Part shown: positions 11,787-22,225 of the stretch, piece by piece
Layout of the letters: every line of letters starts with the position of its first letter
How positions within the stretch are numbered: position 1 is the first letter of the stretch
Assembly: GCA_033977485.1 (NCBI GenBank)
Contig: CM066991.1
Location: forward strand, 54,352,850-54,416,849
DNA from: Hydrangea macrophylla
Lineage: Eukaryota > Streptophyta > Magnoliopsida > Cornales > Hydrangeaceae
Reading direction: 5' to 3'
Length of the DNA stretch: 64,000 nucleotides
Notes under the pieces: model-generated
Seen by the model: the letters and a program-made list of their open reading frames with translations, nothing else
Told to the model about the DNA's origin: nothing
Databases searched by the model: none
Translations under genes and position numbers: made by a program

Positions 11787-14700
11787 ACTGTTAAGTCCCA
11801 ATCGCTAGGATATGACTTGTGTGTATCACTACCTAGTAATGAACCGTTAGTAACTTCTTCGGTAATCAATTCATGTGAGATCAAGATAGGTGATAAAGTC
11901 TTGAGTGTCAATTTGATTCCGTTGACAGTGAACTACTTTGATGTTATCTTGGGCATGGATTGGTTGTCAGTCAATTAAGCTAGAATTGATTATGAACATA
12001 AACGAGTTAATTTAAATCTGTCAGATCAAGAAGAGTTTACTTTTTAGGGCAAGGGTGTGACCGTACCGCTATACTTGATATCAACGATTTAAGCAAGTAA
12101 GATGTTAAAGAAGGGTTGTTCGGGTTTCTTATGTTCAATTGTTGACACAAGAGTTCTTGGACCACTAGTAGAAGACATTCTAGTAGTTCGAGAAATTTTA
12201 GATGTTTTTCCTAATGAGTTACCCGATGTGTTGATTGAAAGGGAGCTTGAGTTAATGATAGAAGTAGTACCAGGGTCACAATCGATATCTAAAGCACCGT
12301 ATCGAATGACCCTGATAGAATTAAAAGAATTGAAAGTTCAGTTACAGGAGCTGCTTGAGAAGGGTTTTATCCAACCTAGTGTATCGCCTTAGGAAGCTCC
12401 AATCTTGTTTGTAAAGAAAAAGGATAGGACAATGCGTATGTACATCGACTATCGTGCGTTTTATAAGTTGACCATCAAGAGCAAATACCCGTTGTGCGAA
12501 TAGATGACTTGTTTGATCAGTTGCAAGGGGTTCAGGTATTTTCGAAGATTGACTTGCGATTCTAATACCACCAGTTGAAAGTCAAGGAGGAAGATGTTGA
12601 GAAAATAGGGTTCAGAACTAGATATGGTCACTTTGAATTTCAAGTTATGCCGTTTAGAGTGACTAACGCACCAGTTACTTTCATGGACTTCATGAATTAT
12701 GTTTTCAAGGACTATTTAGATGAGTTTATAATTGTGTTCATAGATGACATCCTAATCTATTCCAAAAGTGTTGAAGATCACGAACATCATTTACGATTAG
12801 CCTTGCACCGATTACACGAGAAGAGATTGTTCGAAAAATTAAAGAAGTGTGAATTTTGGTTAACGGAGATTACTTTTCTTGGACATATAGTGTCGGCAAA
12901 AGGAATTTCTGTACATCCCGAGAAGATAGAAGTCGTTACCAATTGGTTGAGACCTATGTGATAGATATTCAAAGTTTCCTAGGATTAGTTGGTTATTGTC
13001 GGAGGTTTATAAAAGACTTTTCATGTATTGCAATGCCGATGACACAATTAATGAGGAAAGATGTTGCTTTTGTATGGAGACCAAAATGTGAATAAAGTTT
13101 TCATAAGTTGAAGAGTCGACTAGTGAAGGCACCAATCTTAGCCTTTCCGACAAGGACTGAAGGGTTTTTCATATATAGTGATGCTTCATATAGAGGTTAA
13201 GGTTACGTTCTTATTTAAGGTGACAAGGTCATTGCATATGCATCGAGACAACTTAGACCACACGAGAAGAACTATTCGACACATGATCTAGAATTGGTTG
13301 CCATGATTTTTGCATTAAAGATTTGGCATCATTACCTATACAGGGAGAAATGTGAGATATATACAGATCATAAAAGTTTGAAGTACTTGTTCACGCAATG
13401 AGATTTGAACATAAGGCAGAGGAGATGGTTAGAGTTGATGAAGGACTGTGATTTGTCCATTCAGTATCATCCAGGCAAAGCGAATGTAGTTGTCGTTGCT
13501 CTTAGTCGTAAGGCACCAACCAATATGGCATCAGATTTGACTAATCAACGAGAATTGATTCAAGATATGGAGAATTTGGAACTTGAAGTGATCTGGAGGA
13601 TTGAAAGTGGCTTAATGTCGATGATTGTGGCACAATAACGATTAATTCACAAGATCACAGAGAAACAACTTCAAGATAAGGCTTTGAAGAAGATTTATGA
13701 TGAGATACCGATGGGAAAACAATTATGATTTACTTTTGAGAATAATGTTTTGGGATTGAGGGGTAGAATTTGTGTACCTAACAAGAAAGAGTTGAAACGG
13801 AATATCCTAGAGGAAGCACACAATTCAAAGTACACCGTTCACCCAGGAATCACCAATATGTATAGAGACTTGAGACTTATTTATTGGTTGCCGGGAATGA
13901 AGAGAGAAATAGCACGCTATGTTTCACGATGTACGATTTGTCAACAAGTGAAGGTCGAACGCCAAGTACCTTCGGGATTGTTTCAACCGTTATCAATACC
14001 CGAGTGGAAATGAAAACACATAACAATGGATTTTGTTAGTGGGTTTCTAAGGTGTAAGAAATTGAATTCTATTATTTGGGTGATCGTTGACCATTTAACG
14101 AAGTCGTCGCACTTCATATTGCTTTAAACAACTAAGCCGAAGACTTTAGCTAAGTTGTACATTCGTGAGATTGTAAGACTATATGGTATTCTAGTTACTA
14201 TCATTTCGGATAGGGATATCAGTTTTACATCAAAGTTTTGGAGGGCCTTGTAAGAAGCAATGGGTACCAAATTGCATTTCAGTATCGTTTTTCATCCTCA
14301 GATTAATGGTCAATCGGAAAGGGTAATCTAGATTTTGGAAGACATGCTTCGTCTATGCGTACTTGATTTTCAAGGTGACTGGGAAGACCATTTTCCATTA
14401 ATTGAGTTCGCATATAACAACAGTTTTTAGTCGAGTATTGGGATGGCTCCTTATGAAGCTTTTTATGGTCGTGTATGTTGTTCATCGATTAGTTGGACAG
14501 AAATCAGAGAAAGAAAGAATGATTAAAGAGCCGAGAATTGTGTAAGAGAAGATCGACAAGATAAAGGTAATTCGACAGCAGTTATTGATAGCTCAAAGTA
14601 GGTATAAGAGTTATGCCGATAATCGTAGGCGACCATTGGAATTTGATGTGGGAGATTTGGTTTACTTGAAGGTGTCACCTTCTAGATTTGGGAGATACGG

Positions 14701-15059
14701 GAAACTCAACCCAAGGTATGTAGGACCTTTTGAAATTATTAGGAGTTAGACCCGTAGCGTATCGATTAGACTTGCCGAATGAGTATGCTCAAGTTCATAA
14801 CTTGTTTCATGTATCATTATTATGGAAACATTTGGCAGAACATAGAGATCAAGTGATGACTCTGACGCCGAACAAAATTTAGGGTGATTTGACGTATATT
14901 GCATATCCGGTAGAGATCTTTGATCGAAAGGATCAAGTCTTGCAATATAATGTGATATCGAAGGTGAAAGTGTTATGGCATAGGCAAACGACGGAAGAGA
15001 TGACATGGGAAATATGGGAAGAGATGTGTACTCAGTATCTATACCTTTTTGATACATGA
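11787..15059 (+). pseudogene. Chromovirus pol remnant (PR-RT-RNase H-IN-chromodomain)
   Basis: The protease tail is at 11800-11980 (YFDVILGMDWLS). Reverse transcriptase spans about 12100-13100 with the catalytic VFIDDILIYSK near 12735; its usual MPFG motif reads MPFR here. RNase H is at about 13140-13500 ([16 protein letters not shown]). Integrase is at about 13750-14600 with a zinc-binding HH-CC region (CTICQQVKV), core acidic residues in TMDFVSG and ISDRDI, and the glutamate in GQSERV. The C-terminal PVEIFDRKDQVL to KVLWHRQTTEEMTWE (about 14910-15010) is a Tekay-type chromodomain. At least a dozen in-frame stops and several frameshifts make it non-functional. Confidence 0.85.
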
Positions 15060-15080
15060 GGTATAAGTTTGGGGACAAAC

Positions 15081-15101
15081 TTCTTTTAAGGGGAAAAGTA
15101 T
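15081..15101 (+). other. Polypurine tract
   Basis: CTTCTTTTAAGGGGAAAAG precedes the LTR start by two bases. Confidence 0.75.
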
Positions 15102-17255
15102 TGTAACACCCGTAATTGTGTTATTGCATTTCATTACATTGTCATGCATGATAATGTGATGTGTTGTGCATTTTGGCACATGTGTGAGTGAGTTTTGACT
15201 CATGAGTTGATTTGGGTGTCTATGTTAGAGAACCCTCTGAGACAGTGTTGAATGAGTGCTGTGATGCTGTGAAGTCTCTCCGAGTATGAGACGTTCATTG
15301 TGGAATACCTAAATGTTTATCTGAAAATAATTGTTTACCTGTGTATTTCACTACCTATATTATTTTCTGGTTTAAAATATATTTCTATTGTTAATTTTAG
15401 TATCCTGGTGAGGACGAATTAACACGCTACTAATTTGGTAGGTTGATTAGCAATTTTGTAAAATAATGTAGATTTTTGCGTTTTAGCACCCAAACGGAAC
15501 TTAGGCGAAAACTTTTATAATTTTTAGTTTTCACTCGTAAAGCTACGAATTAGCTATGTAGGAAGTTTCGGAGACTGATTAGGAGTTTTGAGAACTCGTG
15601 GGAAGGTAAACGTAATACCCAAGAGTAGTGCCTATATATAGATAAGTGTGAGATTTTTTTGTTACAAAACCTAACTTGACTTCTAGAGGAAGGGAGAGAA
15701 AAAGGAGATTTGTTTCCTTTGAGCTTGCGATGCTCATTTTCGGCGATCCGTTCGATTATCAAAATATTTTATCGGATATTTGAGCTCCTTGAGGTAAGGC
15801 CGTCGTTTTGATATCTATTAGGACTTGTTTGGCTAAGTTTTTTGAAAACTCATTTTCTAGAATTTTCATAAAAAGTTGATAATTGGAATTTTGATCGATA
15901 CGAATTGTACTAGAAGGATTACTGCACGATCTTTGTACTCGGGTTTTCCTTGGATTGACGCTAAAGAGAATAATCAGAGGTGAGTGATTTAACTATGTAT
16001 TTTGGAATGATTTTCTTGACATGTATTCATATTTTGTATGAAAATCATGTGCTAGATTATAGATATACTATTTAGTTCGTATTGGGCATCTATATTGATA
16101 AGGCCCAAAAGCACGGTGATATGTGATTTGAACATGTTGATTGTTCTTTAGGTCAAAGGAGTGCGTGCATCAAGCCATCGTTGTGGAGCCTTTATAGGCA
16201 TAAGGTTGCACGTTTGAAGAGAATAAACGTGGGTCTTACCTTTTCATGTGGACTTATTGGTGAGGAGTTGTGGATTAGGAAGTATGGAACATACACGTGG
16301 GATCTCCGGAGACTAGTATGAAATGTAGAGATGTGAATGCGAGCATGTTTGTCATTCCTGTGCATGGTTGTTTTATTCACTAAGAGTTATCTTAAACAAA
16401 TCAAATATGTGTGGTTATGCAAATAACCATTTCAGGTGTTAATGCCGGCGAGGATTCGCAGAAGTGAACACGTGGGTTTGGGAGTTCACTTAGGAGGCGA
16501 CTCATCACGTACACCTTGTAGTTTTGGTAATAGAAATGCTATAATAAAGATTTATGACTTTTACTCTACGTTTAACTTAGAATCGTTGAATGGCTTTATA
16601 ATGTTGTAATAGATAGGAAACTCTTGTAATTATGTTTCTGTAATTTTATAATCCTATTAGGATTAATTTGGAATGAGTTTGGATTGTGTGTTCGGTCCAC
16701 GATTGAATCCAGAAAACGTTTAAATTTAAAATTCTACAAAAGGTGCTACTACAATGAAACCAGTCGACTGGTTTATGATATAGTTGACTGGGTTCTTTGT
16801 TGAGTAACTCACTGCATCAGTTTTATGAAAACAATCCATTGGTTCCCCGACACAGTCCACTGGATGGTGTTTAAGAATCAGATATTTTTCCTGCCTAGAC
16901 TAGAGTTCAGTTAACCGGACCATTTAGTCGACTGAAGATTTTTCCACCCCAAACTACTGGACATGGGGGACAATAGACTGGACGGGCTGCAGAGTTTTTT
17001 TTTGGCTCTCTGTCTTGCATTTTCAATCGACCGGACCTTGGATCAGTCGACTGGATTGTTGTTTTCAAAAAGGGGCATTTCTTAAAGTGTGTTCAAATGG
17101 GCAAAACTTTGATGGTCTAAAAACATGGTTTTCTACTGTTGTTTATTCCATTGTGTATTCTTAAACTAAGTATTTTGGGAACATTAATGAATTGGTGTAG
17201 CCTCGGTGGCATGCCACGAGCTTCGGTTTCACTATTATGGGTCCGAGTTGTGACA
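15102..17255 (+). repeat. 3' LTR of the Tekay-type chromovirus (2154 bp)
   Basis: It runs from TGTAACACCCG to GAGTTGTGACA. A TATA box (CCTATATATAG) lies at about 15631-15641. Two strong splice donors follow, GAGGTAAGG at 15791 and AGAGGTGAGT near 15978, both conserved in the minus-strand LTR at 4196-6296. Palindromes of the CAGTCGACTG type are at 16761-17053. Confidence 0.8.
16761..17053. repeat. Cluster of CAGTCGACTG palindromes in the LTR
   Basis: CAGTCGACTG is exact at 16761 and 17044. Variants occur at 16781 (TAGTTGACTG), 16925 (TAGTCGACTG), 16971 (CAATAGACTG) and 17024 (CAATCGACCG), with weaker ones near 16832 and 16853. This copy is more decayed than 4338-4625. Confidence 0.75.
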
Positions 17256-17763
17256 ATATGTAGGTCTATACATGTGTGTGTATGTATTTGTGTGAGTGTG
17301 TGTGTGCACACGCATTAGATAAAATTATTTACACATTATCAAATTTCATAGATTTAGATTTATAGCATTTAGCCCTAACTTTATAAAAATTTGTAGCTTG
17401 AAAAACAAAATTTATAAAAAAATTTAATTTTGGTTTTATAATCTTTAGCCTAACTTACAATAGTTTACAAAAAAAATTTTTAATAATAAGCCATTAACTT
17501 TTTTGTCCAAGTAGTATGTGAAATATATTAGAGCATTTATTTAGAGTAATACTATGATTCCCAAATTTTCATCCCAAATAATGTTGAAGTGGAATCACAG
17601 TTGAACCACTTTAATATCACAACCAATCAAAATCAACTAGGTCTACTGCCACATGTGTTGGGGAACACTTTTGGGGAAAAAAATTGGAAAGCATAGCATT
17701 ACTCTTTTATTTATAAATATCAATAATAATTTTAAAACATAAAAAATCATCAACAAAATTATG
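17256..17763. other. AT-rich flank with TG/CA microsatellite and a MITE
   Basis: A TG-rich run lies at about 17272-17312. The remainder is AT-rich and non-coding. The last 50 bp (CATCAACAAAATTAT) match, in inverted orientation, sequence next to 45831. This shows that 17764-42284 inserted into a repeat of the kind also present upstream of CDC5. Confidence 0.6.
17543..17705. mobile_element. Small MITE (163 bp)
   Basis: The ends AGAGTAATACTATG and the complement AGAGTAATGCTATG form imperfect inverted repeats of about 30 bp. Both are flanked by TTTATTT (17536-17542 and 17706-17712), a likely target duplication. The interior cannot code. The 7- or 8-bp duplication suggests a hAT-type element, but this is tentative. 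Confidence 0.65.
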
Positions 17764-18408
17764 TGATGATGCCAAAATTTGGTTACAGAAAGTAAGAAGT
17801 AAACAAGAGAGATTTGAGTGTGGTTCGGCCCTGTGAAGTAGGAGACCTACATCCACGTTATGTGTCAGGGCACTTGCACTATGATCTGAAAGTCGTCGGG
17901 GTCTTTGGTGAACCAACAATAGTTTGGAGCTACCAGAGACCGGTCGAGCAGAATACGGGTGCCATATATAAATTGCAATTCTATGGAGTCAGAATGTGAT
18001 CCCCTTCAATGGGGGTGAGTGGCCCCTTTTATAGATGCAAGAGACCACTCGCACAAGGAAAGTAAGTTGATATGGCAATACAATCAAATAGGGAATGACT
18101 AGTACAAATCACGGGAGTTTCCCCTAATGTAGTTAGGAAACTACCTACTCTTTCCATAAGTCCTTTATCTGAGATAGGAAACTGTCTGGGATGTTTTAGG
18201 GCACGCCATAAAGAGCTCATGGACAACCTCTACGACAGGGTGGGTCTAGGCTAGATTCCCGATCCATTGGCTGGTGATCGGGTGATACTGAGCGGTTATG
18301 GACACATTACTCTGGATCACCGTGCACCGGGCGCAATTACCAGGTGATTTGGCACTCCTAGCTGAGGTGTAAGAGCATTAGCCCTTGATGGATATTTTGC
18401 GCATACCA
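17764..18408 (-). repeat. 3' LTR of the Tat-type element (645 bp)
   Basis: On the minus strand it starts TGGTATGCGCAAAATATCC (18408) and ends GGCATCATCA (17764). It aligns along its length with 41672-42284, for example GATTTGAGTGTGGTTCG and GGAATGACTAG blocks, but with many substitutions and some indels. Confidence 0.85.
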
Positions 18409-18426
18409 GTTGCCCCCCATTTCCGA
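18409..18426 (-). other. Polypurine tract of the Tat-type element
   Basis: The minus strand reads CTCGGAAATGGGGGGCAAC immediately before the LTR start. Confidence 0.7.
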
Positions 18427-18586
18427 GGCTAATGTGATGTCTCATCAGATGAGGGCTGGAAATTTGTGCCATTCGGTAGACCACTTGGGAACCTACCCAG
18501 GATATTACTCGGGGTCGGACCCGCCGCCTTGGTCAGTCGAGGGATGGACCGAATGGTGGCCTCGGGAACCGGGGGTTGGTAGTTAC

Positions 18587-18810
18587 CACGTGTCAAGGAA
18601 TGATTGGTCTGGTCAGGACCCAATGAAGTCTATATGATTGTAACCAAACAGTTGCATTGTAATCGGACCGTTATGTCACATATTTAATGTATGAGCCTTT
18701 TGAGGCGTCACTTCACGTGCCCGAGGTGACAGTTGTTAGATGATTTGGGTAGGAAAATTTCCTGGCTGTTGGATCTGATTTGATCTGGACTGTACGTGGT
18801 GCATATATAA
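18587..18810 (+). promoter_or_regulatory. Candidate promoter of the antisense gene
   Basis: On the plus strand there are two CACGTG G-box cores (18587-18592 and 18714-18719) and a TATATAA box at 18804-18810. They precede the antisense coding region by about 450 bp. Spacing and order fit a plant RNA polymerase II promoter reading against the element. No transcript evidence is available. Confidence 0.45.
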
Positions 18811-19260
18811 GTGGTACTTATGCATTTCTGCCATTCTTGTTGTTCAGAGATAGACACTACCGAGCGGTTTAAGAGAGAAAGCACCCAGTTTCTCGAGTTC
18901 CACTTCGTGATCTCTTTCCTGTAAGTCTTTGTCTCTCCAGCCTTGTAATTGCATTTTTATCTCCTTTTCTTTTTATTCCCGAGTGAGGCTGGAGAATAGG
19001 AATCCGTTAGGGCTTGTGAGGGAGTGGGATTTCTTCTTCCTTAGGTTTTGCTTTTTCATTAGATCAGGCGGTGTGACAGAACACTTGAACCGGTCGGGGT
19101 GTCCAGCGGTGGTTTTGACCAAGTGTTACCTGACACTGAAGACCTTGTACACTTTGCATTTTGAGCTTTTAACCTTGCCCCCCTGTATCTTAGACTTGGA
19201 GTCCCTGATCCCTACTTAGGTCGCCAGCGACTCCCTCGCCCAGTCATAGGAGCTTTAGAG

Positions 19261-21156
19261 ATGTGTCATTCAGGCTTTGACTCGTCTTCCCGGTCAGAAG
19301 ACAAACAATCGTGGTCAGGGACCCCAGACACGAGCTTAAACCCTACTTCCGTGACCCCATCTAACCAACATATCGAGGGTAGGATCCTATCCGGGTGTGG
19401 GATGATGAGGCGGGTCAGAAGACCCCAGTAGCCTCTGTCTCTCGAGGCTCGGGCGATGAGGCGCTGATCCCCAAGTAGTCCCGAGGTGGAATTTGCTTGT
19501 GAGTTCATTCCCTCCAGTCTGCGTGCCACCAACTTGGAGTGAATCAGGGGTAAGTACGACATTCCCGACTAGTACTCTTTGACCGCACTCATCGAAGGGG
19601 CTCAGATATACTAGCCAGGGTTCGTGACCCTTTACGAGGACGCCTTCATGGCTGGTTTCTGTATCCCCCTCCATCCGGTCACCCTGCACGTTCTGATCTA
19701 TCTAGGGATCGTACTCGGGCAGTTGGCCTCGAATGGTTGGAGGTTCCTGATGGGATCTATCTCCCTCTGGCCCCAAGTCTTCGGGTACGAACTCACCCTT
19801 CAAGAGTTCCTGTGGACCCACCGACCATTCCCGTTATATAAGAAGATTGGATTCTCTTCTCTGGGAACCCGGTAGGGGAAAAAAATCCTCGTCAACCAAG
19901 TGTCCACCCTTAGGCTCTGTGAGGAGGCCCCGGGAATTCAAATGAGGACTTCCTGGGTGGGGAAGATGAGGAGTAAGCCTGTCTTGCATCTCTTTTTCTT
20001 TTTCTTTTTCCTTTATTTTTACTACAATCATGGAACTAACTTTCTATGCTCTGTTTTGTAGTGGGGTCAGTTGATCCACCGAGCATCCCTGACGAGTGCC
20101 AGGATAGGATCAGGGGCTTGGCGGACCTACCCACCAACGTCTGGAACTTGCTGACCCAGTCGGTAGATCGAAAGGTAACCTACGAGCCGAATCAGCCTGT
20201 TGAAGCACCTGTATTCCTCCAATCATCCCTGGTGAGCTTTCTCCACTCGAGTGAATTTCTTTGCCTTGGTTATTTTTCAATGCTTTCCTAGTCACTAATC
20301 GCATGATTTTTCCCTTTGTAGAAATGGGCCTGAGGAGAGTCCCTAAAATGTTGAGGGCCCGATAAGCCGTGGTCACTGCCCGAATACCAGAAGGGGGAAA
20401 AGACCGGCCTCCCAGGCCGCAGGTGGCGATCTGCCGTTCAGGCGTCTAAGGCAGGGATGACGGTTCACCAGGAATTGGGGGAGCCATCGGTTCCCCGAGT
20501 GGTAGTGGTACAGGACACTGCTCCCAGGGCGGATTTACTGTCCGGGACGCCACTAGAGGAGTCAATAGAGATCTGTGAGAAGGTCAGGCCGGACCATCTC
20601 CCAAGCCAGGTGGAGAAATGTGCCAACATGTCTCCCTAGGCTTTCCAGGGGTGGCTATACAGCCTCTTCCACTTTATAAGTAATTCTGCCCTACTACTTT
20701 CTTCTTTTGCCTTTATGTGTGTAGTGATAACCGACCTATTTATGCTTGCCTTTTACAGGTCGACTTCATGGCCGCCGGAGCTGAGTCCTTCATACCTGCC
20801 TTGCCCGGGAGGGTCGCCGCTGCTGAAGCCACCCTATCAAAGGATAGGTTGCTCTGGAGGCTAAGGAAACAGCCCTGGCTGTAGAGAAGGACAAAGTCAA
20901 GGGCTTAGCTCTGGGCTTGGGCACTTCGCAGGCAGATCTGGCGACTGCCTTGGCAGAGCTAGATACCGCCCGGGCAAGTCTGGCGGCGGTAGAGGCTCGG
21001 GAGAAGGCTCTATCTGTGGAGGTAGCTACAAGGTCTTCTGAGGAGGCCTTTGACGATGGCTTCTTCCAGGGTTATGAAGACCTGAAGAGGCAGCTAGCCC
21101 AGGATCATCCAGAGTGGGACATCTCATCTTACGAGGCGATGGACTCGGACTTCTAG
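19261..21156 (+). pseudogene. Antisense accessory gene of the Tat-type element, decayed
   Basis: This runs opposite to gag-pol, between integrase and the 3' LTR. From ATG 19261 the frame encodes a Ser/Asp-rich start, then a domain around LYEDAFMAGF and GIVLGQLASNGWRFLMG (19621-19800). It resembles the plant protein family called transposase (putative), gypsy type. Six in-frame stops (first near 19438, others near 19465, 19540, 19570 and 19612) break it. Three intron-like gaps have GT...AG ends and typical plant sizes: 19973-20061, 20232-20321 and 20680-20758. The last part is a coiled-coil-like Ala/Leu/Glu stretch ending in QDHPEWDISSYEAM (21105-21146), open from 20917, with a frameshift near 20850. 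Antisense genes of this kind are known from Tat-lineage elements such as Grande and RIRE2; their role is unknown. Confidence 0.65.
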
Positions 21157-22225
21157 GATATGGAGCCCACTACTACCGACTTGCCATCGCCGAGGATGAA
21201 TCGGCCAGGATGTTGCCCCAGGCGAGGAGGTTGGGCAGACTGAGGAGGTGATTATCGTAGATGATCCTTAGTTCCTGGTCTGTAAACATCTTTTATATGT
21301 ATTGTTGTTTTGTTTTTGGGAGGCTACTATAATTTCCCCCCCCCCCCCCCCTAAGCATTGTACATTATACATTTAACTGTTAATGAAAGAGGTCCTCCGA
21401 GGCCACCTTTTGTACCAATTGTTTATCAACTTTTTGTACTTACCTGTGTTTGTTTATAATTGCCTGTGTCTGACCGGTTGTAAGCCTTGCCAAAATCTTG
21501 TCTTAGCTAAAGTTTTAGGATTATGACTGGTAGGGAACACTTGGTCTTCTAGGGACCTTACTCTCAAACTTCCTGAGCCATTGACGGCTTAGGGGTTTGA
21601 AGCTCCCATCCTATCTAGTGTAGGATTTTGATCCTTTATTACCGCCCGTTAGGTTAGCTCTAGGCATTGTAGGTACTTAAAAATATTTTTAAGGGTTGAA
21701 CTTAGTTTATTCCAAAATCCTGCTAATGCTCGGAGTGGTTACCTATAGTAGTCTATTATCCCTCTTGCCCCCCAAGCTTTTGCTAAGATGGGGGTCTGTA
21801 GAGGTTATGATTGTAGGTAACCAACCTAGAATGTTGGTATTTCTAGGGTCTTTTGAATCTTGCTATCATTAGCCACCTAGGGGGATTTCCCCCATCGTAG
21901 GTTATGGACCTAAGCGAAACCGACGCCTCGGGCGTGATCCCGAGATCTTTAGTGTGCCTTGGGTGTTATCCCGGGGTCGCCTCGGGTGTGATTCGAGGTC
22001 TTTTGTGCCTCGAGTGTGATCCTGAGGTCTTTTGGTATCATGGGACACTGTTAACACTTTTTTGGAAAAGAAGAAGCTTTATATTCAAACTGAAAAACTG
22101 CTCAGAAAGAGCTACAACTTTGCATAAACACAAATTCCTAACTGGTTCTATTTCTCAACTTACTGAAAATACTTCCTTAAATGTTCCACATTCCAAGGGT
22201 GTGACATGTCCTGTCCATCTAGTGT
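21157..22225. other. Region between antisense gene and integrase, non-coding
   Basis: No coding potential is evident. It contains a run of about 13 C residues near 21339-21352 and the GC-rich tandem repeat at 21924-22036. The first part may be the 3' untranslated region of the antisense gene. Confidence 0.5.
21924..22036. repeat. Four-copy GC-rich tandem repeat (about 23-31 bp units)
   Basis: Units begin GCCTCGGGCGTGATCCCGAG at about 21924, 21955, 21978 and 22006 and share GCCT(C/T)G(G/A)G(T/C)GTGAT. Each unit holds a CTCGGG...CCCGAG inverted pair that can form a small hairpin. Function is unknown. Confidence 0.65.

Larger units (their letters stand above)
11776..17255 (+). mobile_element. 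Tekay/Del-type chromovirus, 5' truncated
   Basis: This Ty3/gypsy element retains protease, reverse transcriptase, RNase H, integrase with a C-terminal chromodomain, polypurine tract and a 2154-bp LTR. Long LTRs starting TGTAACACCC and ending GTGACA, with a divergent chromodomain, fit the Tekay/Del lineage. The 5' LTR and gag are missing because the Athila-like element cuts in near 11775. No copy of the right-flank duplication can be checked. Confidence 0.75.

Noticed and set aside
19266..19689. Minus-strand frames of about 100 codons opposite the antisense gene
   Set aside because: They are in the sense direction of the Tat element but match no gag-pol domain, while the plus strand holds a recognisable domain in this stretch.
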